This document shows positions 9,310-17,094 of a stretch of DNA of 33,021 nucleotides, piece after piece. Position 1 is the stretch's first letter, and each line of letters opens with the position of its first letter. The stretch is from an uncultured Flavobacteriales bacterium (lineage in GTDB: Bacteria > Bacteroidota > Bacteroidia > Flavobacteriales_D > Parvicellaceae): assembly GCA_947311095.1 (NCBI GenBank), contig CAMZKF010000136.1, positions 1 to 33,021 of the forward strand, written 5' to 3'. The notes below the pieces were generated by a model. The model ran no database searches and was not told where the DNA came from. It saw nothing but the letters and a program-made list of their open reading frames with translations. The translations under genes were made by a program, and so were the position numbers.

Positions 9310-9981
9310 ATGTCTAAATCGAAATACAACGTACAAACTCCCGACGATTTGTGCGATAAATACGGAGCAGATGCATTACGTTGCTACGAAATGTTTTTAG
9401 GACCTTTGGAACAAGCTAAACCTTGGGACACACAAGGAATAAGTGGAGTCTATAATTTTATAAAAAAACTATGGCGTTTATTCCCAGAGGACAACAATTT
9501 TGACGGAGGAGAACCAACCAAAGATGCTTTAAAGACTTTGCATAAAGCAATAAAGAAAGTAACCGAAGATTTGGAGCGCTACACTTTTAATACGGAAGTG
9601 AGTACGTTTATGATTGCGGTAAACGAATTGTCTTCTCAAAAATGTAAGAATAAACAAATATTGAGCGAATTAGTCGTTTTGGTTTCGCCGTACGCTCCAC
9701 ACATTGCCGAAGAACTTTGGGAGCGATTGGGATATACAACTAGCGTAACAGAAGCAACTTGGCCTAAGTTTGAAGAAAAGCACTTAATCGAAAGTAATTT
9801 TTCTTATCCTGTGTCTTTCAACGGAAAAATGCGATTCAAATTAGACTTACCCGTCGATTTTGGAAAAGAAGAAATAGAAAAAGCTTTGTTTGCACACGAA
9901 AAAACAGCAGGATATTTAGCAGGTAAAGACCCAAAAAAAATAATTATAGTTCCGAAGCGAATTATAAATGTAGTGGTTTAG
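9310..9981 (+). CDS. leuS: Leucyl-tRNA synthetase, C-terminal part (KMSKS loop, anticodon-binding domain), same frame as the preceding ORF
   Basis: Frame continues after the TGA as [40 protein letters not shown]..., with [18 protein letters not shown]. Confidence 0.93.
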   Translation: [223 protein letters not shown]

Positions 9982-9995
9982 AAAAATGTTGAGTT

Positions 9996-10028
9996 ATTGA
10001 TAGTTTGACTTGGAGTCAGGCTATCAAT
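9996..10028. other. Nested inverted repeat (hairpin) after leuS
   Basis: ATTGATAG-TTT-GACT-TGG-AGTC-AGG-CTATCAAT. No T-run follows on the + strand. Confidence 0.5.
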
Positions 10029-10155
10029 TAAAAACTAATAAGTCTTAAAATATTGAATTTTATAGTCTTGAATCTTTTAACTTAAAATCGTCGGATTAAT
10101 ATCAATTTAACTATAATATAAGTGTTTATTCTTACTATTTCTTTAACTTTGTATT

Positions 10156-11217
10156 GTGAAGTTTTATTTCTCCATATTTTTTAGTTTAATCATTAATATT
10201 TCTTTAGCTAATGATTCGCTAGTTAGCTTCTTTGATTTTAGTGATAAAGATTTAAGCCTTGAAACACAAACTTTAGACGGAGAATGGCTTTTTAGTTGGA
10301 ATGCTGATTATGAAAACGCTGACTACACTTCAATAATTAAAATACCAGGGTATTGGAATCAAGACAAAAAACTTTCTGCTTTTGGACAAGCTTGTTATAA
10401 AACAACAATTAAAATTCCTAAAACAGAAGAGCGATTAGCACTTAAAATTCAGAACATACACAATTCTTATGAATTATGGATAAACGGAAAATTGGTACAT
10501 ACCCACGGAAAGCCTAGTTTAAATCCTAAAGAACAAATCGCTAATTGGAGTCCTTTTTTAATTCCTTTAGATTTAGACACTTCTCAATTTGAGATAACAT
10601 TTGTAGTAGCCAATTATGGGCATCGAAATGGAGGGTTTGCATCTAGTATTTACCTTGGTAATTACGCTAAAATGCTAAAAGATAGAGATTTTTTTATGTC
10701 CATCGACGCATTGATAATTGGCGGTTTATTTGTGTTAGGTCTATTTCTATTTAGTATGTATTTGATGTGGCGACACGACAGTTCTCTACTTTATTTTCTA
10801 GGTTTTTCAATGGCATTTGGTTTGTGGACCTCATTTAGAGATGAGAAGGTGTTCTTTTCTATTTGGAATAGTTTCGATTGGGAGTTGGCTCTTAGAATAG
10901 AATATGGCTCGCTTTTGATTTCTATATCCTTTTTTGTAGTGTTTATTTCTAAACTATTTCCTAAACAAAATATAAAATTGGTTCAAAAAATAGTTTTATA
11001 CCTAAATACAGTTTTTCTTCTCATCGTAGTTTTATTTCCTCCTACTATTTTTACTTACGTAGCAATCAGTAATATTATAATTTTACTTTCTTTAGTTATC
11101 TACGTTATATTTGTTTTTTATAAAGCCAATACTAGTCATGAATTTAATAATCAATTTACAACTATTTCGTTAAGTTTATTAATTCTTTTAATTGCTTTAA
11201 AATTATCACATTTTTGA
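10156..11217 (+). CDS. 7TMR-DISM-type sensor, N-terminal part (signal peptide, jelly-roll-like extracellular domain, six TM helices)
   Basis: GTG start and signal peptide MKFYFSIFFSLIINISLA. Extracellular LDGEWLFSW...IPGYWNQ...ELWINGKLVHTHGKPS, then six hydrophobic helices. Terminates at TGA 11215-11217. Confidence 0.8.
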   Translation: MKFYFSIFFSLIINISLANDSLVSFFDFSDKDLSLETQTLDGEWLFSWNADYENADYTSIIKIPGYWNQDKKLSAFGQACYKTTIKIPKTEERLALKIQNIHNSYELWINGKLVHTHGKPSLNPKEQIANWSPFLIPLDLDTSQFEITFVVANYGHRNGGFASSIYLGNYAKMLKDRDFFMSIDALIIGGLFVLGLFLFSMYLMWRHDSSLLYFLGFSMAFGLWTSFRDEKVFFSIWNSFDWELALRIEYGSLLISISFFVVFISKLFPKQNIKLVQKIVLYLNTVFLLIVVLFPPTIFTYVAISNIIILLSLVIYVIFVFYKANTSHEFNNQFTTISLSLLILLIALKLSHF

Positions 11218-12134
11218 ATATTTATCCCATTAATAAGACTGTTTTAGACCTTACAATTCTAAGTTTTGTACTTTCTATGTCTTTAATATTTGCTAGTCGA
11301 TTTTCAGATTTATTTAACTCTACTGTAAGCTTAAAAAACAAAGCTGAAAAACAGCAATATGATTTAGAAGTTAAAAACAATGAAATAATGGCGTCTATAC
11401 AATATGCCAAACAATTGCAATCGACTATACTTCCTACAGAAGAAGAAATTTCTAAGCATTTTAATAATTATTTTATACTTTACGAACCCAAAGATATTGT
11501 TTCTGGGGATTTTTATTGGATGGAAAAATCTAAAGATTTAATTCATTTTGCTGTTGCCGATTGTACAGGACATGGTGTTCCAGGAGCTATGGTAAGTTTT
11601 GTCTGCTCTAATGTATTGAGTCAGGCGGTGTTAGATGAAAAAATATATAGCCCCGAAAAGATATTAGATCGTTCAAGAGAACTCGTAATTCGAAGGTTTA
11701 GTACTTCTGAAATTTCCTTAAATGATGGAATGGATATTTCTATTGGAACGTATAATAAAAACACAAATATATTGAGCTGGGCAGGAGCAAACAATCCTTT
11801 ATATATTGTAAGAGCAGGGATAAACGAAGTTGTAGAGATAAGAGGGAATAAACAACCGATAGGAAAATATGTAGCAGAAGAAAAGCCTTTTACATTGCAT
11901 CAGTTAACAATGGAAAAAGGAGATCGTATTTATCTATTTTCAGATGGATACATTGATCAATTTGGAGGAATTAAAGGAAAGAAATACAAAACCAATCAAT
12001 TTAAAAGGTTTATACTTAGCATTCAAAATCATTCTATTCACGAGCAACAAAGCCTATTAATGACAGAGTTTACCAATTGGAAAGGCAACAAATCTCAAAC
12101 AGACGATGTACTTGTTTGCGGATTGGAGTTTTAG
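11214..12134 (+). CDS. 7th TM helix, coiled coil and SpoIIE-type PP2C phosphatase; frame-shifted continuation of the preceding ORF
   Basis: TM LDLTILSFVLSMSLIFASRF, IMASIQYAKQLQSTILP linker, PP2C motifs VSGDFYWMEK, VADCTGHGVPGAMVS, FSDGYIDQFGG, QTDDVLV. Confidence 0.88.
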   Translation: MNIYPINKTVLDLTILSFVLSMSLIFASRFSDLFNSTVSLKNKAEKQQYDLEVKNNEIMASIQYAKQLQSTILPTEEEISKHFNNYFILYEPKDIVSGDFYWMEKSKDLIHFAVADCTGHGVPGAMVSFVCSNVLSQAVLDEKIYSPEKILDRSRELVIRRFSTSEISLNDGMDISIGTYNKNTNILSWAGANNPLYIVRAGINEVVEIRGNKQPIGKYVAEEKPFTLHQLTMEKGDRIYLFSDGYIDQFGGIKGKKYKTNQFKRFILSIQNHSIHEQQSLLMTEFTNWKGNKSQTDDVLVCGLEF

Positions 12135-12139
12135 TAAGG

Positions 12140-12853
12140 TTAAATTTTCTTAAACAACGTATAAATATAAGGTCTTTCATCTCCTGAAGGCATGGTGTAG
12201 GTGTATTCAAAACTTTCTACTAAATCAAAGTTAGCTTCAAGTTTAGTTTTAAGCATCAATTCATTGTATCTTCTTACTGGTAAACCACTACATTTAGAAG
12301 CTCCCTTTAGATTGAAAGTAGCCAAAATAACATAACCTCCTTTTCTGACTTTTTGAGCCAATAAATCTAAATAAGTTTCTTGATCTTTTACTTCTGTAAA
12401 AAAATGAAACACAGCCCTATCAATCCATAAATCGACAGGTTCTAAATCTAATAACAACGTAGGATTGGTTAAATCGTCGATAATCCAATCTATTTTTTTT
12501 GAATTATTGCCCAATCTATCTTTCAATAAATCGAGTGCAGTAGAGCTAATGTCTGTTGCTGAAATATTTTCATAATGCTGCTCTAGTAAGAAATCAACCA
12601 AAGTGGTAGTTCCTGCTCCAATGTTTATAATTCTAGCTGTTTTTTCTAAGTTTAATTGTTGAATAAGTTCCAATGATTTTTTTGGAATCTCTTCGTACCA
12701 ACCATTTTTTTGATAATCGACAACAGTATAAATCGTGTCCCAGTACTCTTGTAAATCTTCATTTACCTTGTTTTTGGTAATCAATGGTCTTTGTGAGGTT
12801 TCGATGTTTGTACCACAACCACACCCTCCACCTGTACTGCAAGAACTACTCAT
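12140..12853 (-). CDS. Class I SAM-dependent methyltransferase with Cys/Gly-rich N-terminus
   Basis: IINIGAGTTTLVDFLLEQHYENISATDIS (motif I region), LWIDRAVFHF, and N-terminus MSSSCSTGGGCGCG. Confidence 0.85.
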   Translation of the reverse strand: MSSSCSTGGGCGCGTNIETSQRPLITKNKVNEDLQEYWDTIYTVVDYQKNGWYEEIPKKSLELIQQLNLEKTARIINIGAGTTTLVDFLLEQHYENISATDISSTALDLLKDRLGNNSKKIDWIIDDLTNPTLLLDLEPVDLWIDRAVFHFFTEVKDQETYLDLLAQKVRKGGYVILATFNLKGASKCSGLPVRRYNELMLKTKLEANFDLVESFEYTYTMPSGDERPYIYTLFKKI

Positions 12854-13007
12854 AGTTATTTATTTTAGATTAATAATTTATACAAAAGTACATTATATTA
12901 TTCTATAGAATTGTAACATTAGTACCTTGTTTTTTAGCTTGTATTCTTAAAATTAGCGAGGTATGTTTACTTTAACAAATTGTCTTCAACAACATCATTT
13001 TTATTAG

Positions 13008-14033
13008 CTAATTGACACAAGCTGCATCAATATCTTTTCCTCTACTTCTTCTAATGTTAACTATTATGTTTTTACTTTCTAAGTAGGCTGCAAATGCGTC
13101 AACTCTTTCAAAGTCTGCTTGCTGAAATTCTCCACCGTCAACGGAATTATATTCAATAATATTTACTTTACAAGGTACATTTTTACAGAAATCGGCTAAT
13201 TCTTCAGCGTCTTTAATCTCATCATTAAAACCTTTGAAAACAATGTATTCAAAGGTTACTCTTTTTCCTGTTTTTCGATGGAAATTTCTTAATGAATCGG
13301 CTAATTCCTCTAAAGTATTAGTGTCGTTAATATCCATTATCGAACTTCTTTTAATGTCGTTAGCAGCGTGTAAAGAGAGCGCTAAATTAAATTTTACATT
13401 ATCATCTGCCAATTTATTTATCATTTTTGCAATTCCAGCCGTTGAAACTGTAATTCGCTTAGGAGACATTCCTAATCCGTCTTCACTTGTTATCTTATCG
13501 ATAGAATGTAATACATTTTTGTAATTCAAAAGTGGTTCTCCCATTCCCATATAAACGATATTAGATAAAGGAATACCGTACTCTTCTCTTGCTTGTTTAT
13601 CAATTAAAACAACTTGGTCGTAAATTTCGTCTGGATTTAGATTTCTAACTCTTTTTAATTTACCTGTAGCACAAAAACTACAAGCCAATCCACATCCTAC
13701 TTGAACCGAGACACATGCTGTCATTCGTTTAGAAGTAGGAATTAAAACTCCTTCTACAACTGCTCCGTCAGAAAGTTTAAAAACATTTTTTATAGTTTTG
13801 TCCTTACTCTTTTGTGATGCAGCAATGGTTAAAAAACGAATTTCGAATTTATCTTTAATTTTTTCTCTTAAAGCCAATGACAAATTAGTCATTTGATCAA
13901 AATTGGTTAATGATTTTTTCCACAACCATTCATATACTTGTTTTGCTCTAAAAGCTTTTTCTCCTATTTCAGTAAAATAATGAGTTAACTCTTCTAAAGT
14001 TAATTGTCTAATGTCTATTTTTTTTGAATCCAT
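13008..14033 (-). CDS. rlmN: 23S rRNA (adenine-2503-C2)-methyltransferase, radical SAM
   Basis: CGLACSFCATGKLKRVRNL (CxxxCxxC), MGMGEPLLNY, RITVSTAGI, SLHAANDIKRSSIMDIN, and C-terminal VNIRRSRGKDIDAAC. Confidence 0.96.
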   Translation of the reverse strand: MDSKKIDIRQLTLEELTHYFTEIGEKAFRAKQVYEWLWKKSLTNFDQMTNLSLALREKIKDKFEIRFLTIAASQKSKDKTIKNVFKLSDGAVVEGVLIPTSKRMTACVSVQVGCGLACSFCATGKLKRVRNLNPDEIYDQVVLIDKQAREEYGIPLSNIVYMGMGEPLLNYKNVLHSIDKITSEDGLGMSPKRITVSTAGIAKMINKLADDNVKFNLALSLHAANDIKRSSIMDINDTNTLEELADSLRNFHRKTGKRVTFEYIVFKGFNDEIKDAEELADFCKNVPCKVNIIEYNSVDGGEFQQADFERVDAFAAYLESKNIIVNIRRSRGKDIDAACVN

Positions 14034-14049
14034 ATTGAATATAAATTTA

Positions 14050-14085
14050 CAAAAAAACCTTGTTCAAATAATATGAACAAGGTTT
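14050..14085 (-). terminator. Rho-independent terminator downstream of queA
   Basis: Minus strand AAACCTTGTTCA-TATTATT-TGAACAAGGTTTTTTTG: 12-bp stem plus T-run. Confidence 0.85.
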
Positions 14086-14122
14086 AAATTTTGTTTTTAC
14101 CAAGTTAATATTAAATTGGTAT

Positions 14123-15172
14123 TTAGATGATTAACATTGCATCACCATAAGAATAAAAACGATATTTTTCTTTTACGGCTTCTTTGTATGCTCTCATCGC
14201 TAAATCGTAACCTGCATAAGCACTAATCATCATTAATAATGTTGATTTTGGTGTATGAAAATTCGTAATTAAAGCATCTGCAAGGCTAAATTCGTAAGGA
14301 GGGAATATAAATTTGTTTGTCCATCCTTTAAATGGTTTTAATTTTTTACCTACCGAAACAGACGACTCTAAAGCTCTCATTGCCGTAGTTCCTACTGCTA
14401 CAATTTTTTTATGTTCATCAATTCCTCTATTTACTCTATCTACTGCAGATTGGGGAATGTACAATTGCTCTGAATCCATTTTATGTTTTGTCAAATCTTC
14501 AACTTCAACACCTCTAAATGTACCCAATCCAACATGTAACGTTAATTCAGTAAAATCAACACCTTTTATTTCTAAACGTTTCATCAATTGTTTACTAAAA
14601 TGAAGACCTGCCGTAGGTGCTGCCACAGCTCCTTCATGTTTTGCGAAAATAGTTTGATAACGTTCTTTATCTTCAGGGGTAGGTTCTCTTTTGATGTATT
14701 TAGGAAGTGGAGTTTGTCCTAATTTTCTAATTGTAGCTTGAAAATCTTCATAACTTCCATCGTGCAAAAATCTTAGTGTTCTACCTCTTGATGTTGTGTT
14801 ATCTATAACTTCTGCCATTAACTCATCATTCTCACCAAAATATAGTTTGTTTCCAATTCTAATTTTTCGAGCTGGATCAACTAATACGTCCCACAATAAG
14901 CTTTCTCTATTTAATTCTCTCAATAAGAATACTTCTATTCTAGCTCCTGTTTTTTCTTTGTTTCCATAAAGTCTAGCAGGAAATACTTTTGTATTGTTCA
15001 ATACAAATACATCTCCTTCATCGAAATAATCAATAATATCTTTAAATAGCTTATGCTCAATTTTACCTGAGTCTTTGTGAACAACCATTAACCTAGACTC
15101 ATCTCTTACATCAGAAGGGTATTCTGCCAATAATTCTTCTGGCAAATCAAATTCAAATTGTGATAATTTCAT
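14123..15172 (-). CDS. queA: S-adenosylmethionine:tRNA ribosyltransferase-isomerase
   Basis: [65 protein letters not shown]. Confidence 0.97.
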   Translation of the reverse strand: MKLSQFEFDLPEELLAEYPSDVRDESRLMVVHKDSGKIEHKLFKDIIDYFDEGDVFVLNNTKVFPARLYGNKEKTGARIEVFLLRELNRESLLWDVLVDPARKIRIGNKLYFGENDELMAEVIDNTTSRGRTLRFLHDGSYEDFQATIRKLGQTPLPKYIKREPTPEDKERYQTIFAKHEGAVAAPTAGLHFSKQLMKRLEIKGVDFTELTLHVGLGTFRGVEVEDLTKHKMDSEQLYIPQSAVDRVNRGIDEHKKIVAVGTTAMRALESSVSVGKKLKPFKGWTNKFIFPPYEFSLADALITNFHTPKSTLLMMISAYAGYDLAMRAYKEAVKEKYRFYSYGDAMLII

Positions 15173-15259
15173 TAAAATATATTTTAGATTTGCAAAAGTA
15201 GGGAATTAATATGAATTTTACTAACCATACTTAAAACTATTGCCTTAATAAGCTAAAAC

Positions 15260-15613
15260 CTACCTTTTTAAGCTTACAGTTCCTGTTTTTACGACTTCTT
15301 CATCGGTAAAAGAGTAGGCTTTTATAATGTAATAATATGTTCCTTCGGGAACTTCAACCCCTGCTGGCATTGTTACTCCATCCCAATAACCATTCAATCC
15401 CCACCATTGGTATATTATTTCCCCCCAACGATTGTAGATAGAGCCATTTACTTTTTTTACATTAGTATATGAAGGTCTAAAAACATCATTTACTCCATCT
15501 TTATTTGGAGTGAAAATATTTGGAACTACAACATCAATAGAATCTTGAGCTAATCCTGTTAAAGAAAAGAAACTCAATGTTATAAAAATCGATATTGCAA
15601 AAAATTTATTCAT
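15260..15613 (-). CDS. Stand-alone T9SS type-B (gliding-motility-associated, CHU_C-like) sorting domain with signal peptide
   Basis: Signal peptide MNKFFAISIFITLSFFSLTGLAQ, then PNIFTPNKDGVNDVFRP...IYNRWGEIIYQW...YWDG...VPEGTYYYIIKA...KTGTVSLKR. Confidence 0.9.
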   Translation of the reverse strand: MNKFFAISIFITLSFFSLTGLAQDSIDVVVPNIFTPNKDGVNDVFRPSYTNVKKVNGSIYNRWGEIIYQWWGLNGYWDGVTMPAGVEVPEGTYYYIIKAYSFTDEEVVKTGTVSLKR

Positions 15614-15774
15614 TTCATTTTTTTATGTTGCATAATTGTTTAATCTACGCAAGGCATCAATCAACAAATATAGCTTTTTTATTTTTAATGCAACTGTTGG
15701 TGAAAATGAATTTGAATATTATAGCCTATTTAGGGTTTTTAATAACCAATTAAAAAGCTCGTTTATTCAAATCG

Positions 15775-16149
15775 TTAAATCAATTGTGATTTCATTTTTT
15801 TAGTCATATTTTTTACAACTAACCGATATGAATCTTCAACCCATTTGTAAATTAAATCGTCGGAGATTGAAGTGTTTACTTTTACGGTATTCCAATGTTT
15901 TTTATTCATGTGATAACCAGGTAATACCTCTTCATATTGTTCTCTAAGTTCAATAGCAATTTCGGGGTCGCATTTTATATTTATATTTTCAAACAAGTCA
16001 ATATTTGTCAATACAAAAATTTTCCCTAATACTTTAAATACAAGTGTTTTTTCATCGAAAGGTAATTCTTCTGTAGTTCCTTTAAAACTCAAACAATAAT
16101 TTCTAAAATCTTCAATATTCATTTCAACTAATTTACTAAAGTTTCGCAT
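15775..16149 (-). CDS. MmcQ/YjbR family DNA-binding-like protein
   Basis: MNIEDFRNYCLSFKGTTEELPFDEKTLVFKVLGKIF...LPGYHMNKKHWNTVKVNTSISDDLIYKWVEDSYRLV is typical of the family. Confidence 0.85.
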   Translation of the reverse strand: MRNFSKLVEMNIEDFRNYCLSFKGTTEELPFDEKTLVFKVLGKIFVLTNIDLFENINIKCDPEIAIELREQYEEVLPGYHMNKKHWNTVKVNTSISDDLIYKWVEDSYRLVVKNMTKKMKSQLI

Positions 16150-16155
16150 CTTAAA

Positions 16156-16332
16156 TTAATCTAGTAATTTATTATATTTTATTGGGTATTCCAAACGTTT
16201 AAAAAAAATAAGATTTTCTGAATAGCTCAATATCTTAGAGTTTAGCTTATCACATTCAAAGGTTACACCTAAAATTACCACCGTTATCCTTTCATTTAGT
16301 TTATGTTCAATATAATCTTGTTTAATCCGAAA
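16156..16332 (-). pseudogene. Possible C-terminal relic of a WYL-domain regulator
   Basis: Minus-strand frame FRIKQDYIEHKLNERITVVILGVTFECDKLNSKILSYSENLIFFKRLEYPIKYNKLLD* resembles the end of WYL/WCX proteins. No intact upstream reading frame. Confidence 0.3.
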
Positions 16333-16445
16333 AATTCATACTCTTTTTTAATAGTCAAACTTTTTACATACCTATCAATCCACAAACGACTCATTGCTCA
16401 AATCGTTTTTCTATCGGTTTAATTTTCAAATCTTGAAATGGTAGG

Positions 16446-16757
16446 CTAGGAAGCTAATGCTTCTTTTAAAACATGATTAATCAATGGGGCGTGCTTTAAA
16501 TGAGCTACATCATTAGCGTCTTCATAACCTTGAACCATCGAAAACACACGTTGTTTAAGTAGTTTTTCATAATCATGCTCAATCAAATAAGGGCAACGAT
16601 TGTCAGGTAAAATAGCACTTCCTTTTTTGATTAATTTGTGCTTTCTTTCTTTTTTTTCTAACAAAATGATGGCTCCGTCCGAGCTGATTTTTTCTACCTA
16701 AAAATCAACTAAAACCTCATTGTTATCTAGGTAAAATACGATATTTTTAGTGCTCAT
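16446..16757 (-). pseudogene. 5' remnant of an IS1380-type transposase
   Basis: Frame MSTKNIVFYLDNNEVLVDF*VEKISSDGAIILLEKKERKHKLIKKGSAILPDNRCPYLIEHDYEKLLKQRVFSMVQGYEDANDVAHLKHAPLINHVLKEALAS*. QRVFSMVQGYEDANDVAHLKHAPL matches the conserved N-terminal part of IS1380 transposases. An in-frame TAG is present and the 3' part is lost. Confidence 0.72.
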
Positions 16758-16878
16758 TTTTGAGTATATCTAAAAGTGTAATATTTTGATTTAATAGCTT
16801 AAATATAAGTCTTTTATATTCGAAAATTAAATTATAATGAATTTTTCGGGTTAAATAAGTTGTCCGTTTATAGTTTTA

Positions 16879-16959
16879 GTTTTTAACAACAGTACACTAA
16901 GTCAAAAAGGAGCTTCTAAAGTCGCTCTTTTTAGCCATGTTGTACTAGCCGTTAAAAAC
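16879..16959. repeat. 81-nt imperfect palindrome
   Basis: GTTTTTAAC (16879-16887) pairs with GTTAAAAAC (16951-16959). Inner AGTACA/TGTACT and AAAAAG-GAGC/GCTCTTTTT arms also pair, with bulges. Confidence 0.6.
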
Positions 16960-17094
16960 AAAAAGCTACCACTACCATCTCTAATGCAAAACCTTTCATA
17001 AACAAGTAGTAAACTAAATCATGCCATGTATTTAGCAAAATTTAACAGAAAAATAGAAAATAATGGCTATCTTAACGTCATAAATATAAAGCGA

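Noticed and set aside
7213-12134. Genome-wide UGA reassignment (for example UGA=Gly)
   Set aside because: Only one in-frame TGA replaces a residue. Long intact genes contain none, and reading through TGA at 11215-11217 does not restore the PP2C frame.
16879-16959. Integron attC site
   Set aside because: Palindromic with bulges, but the terminal boxes do not match GTTRRRY/RYYYAAC well, and no integrase or cassette array is present.
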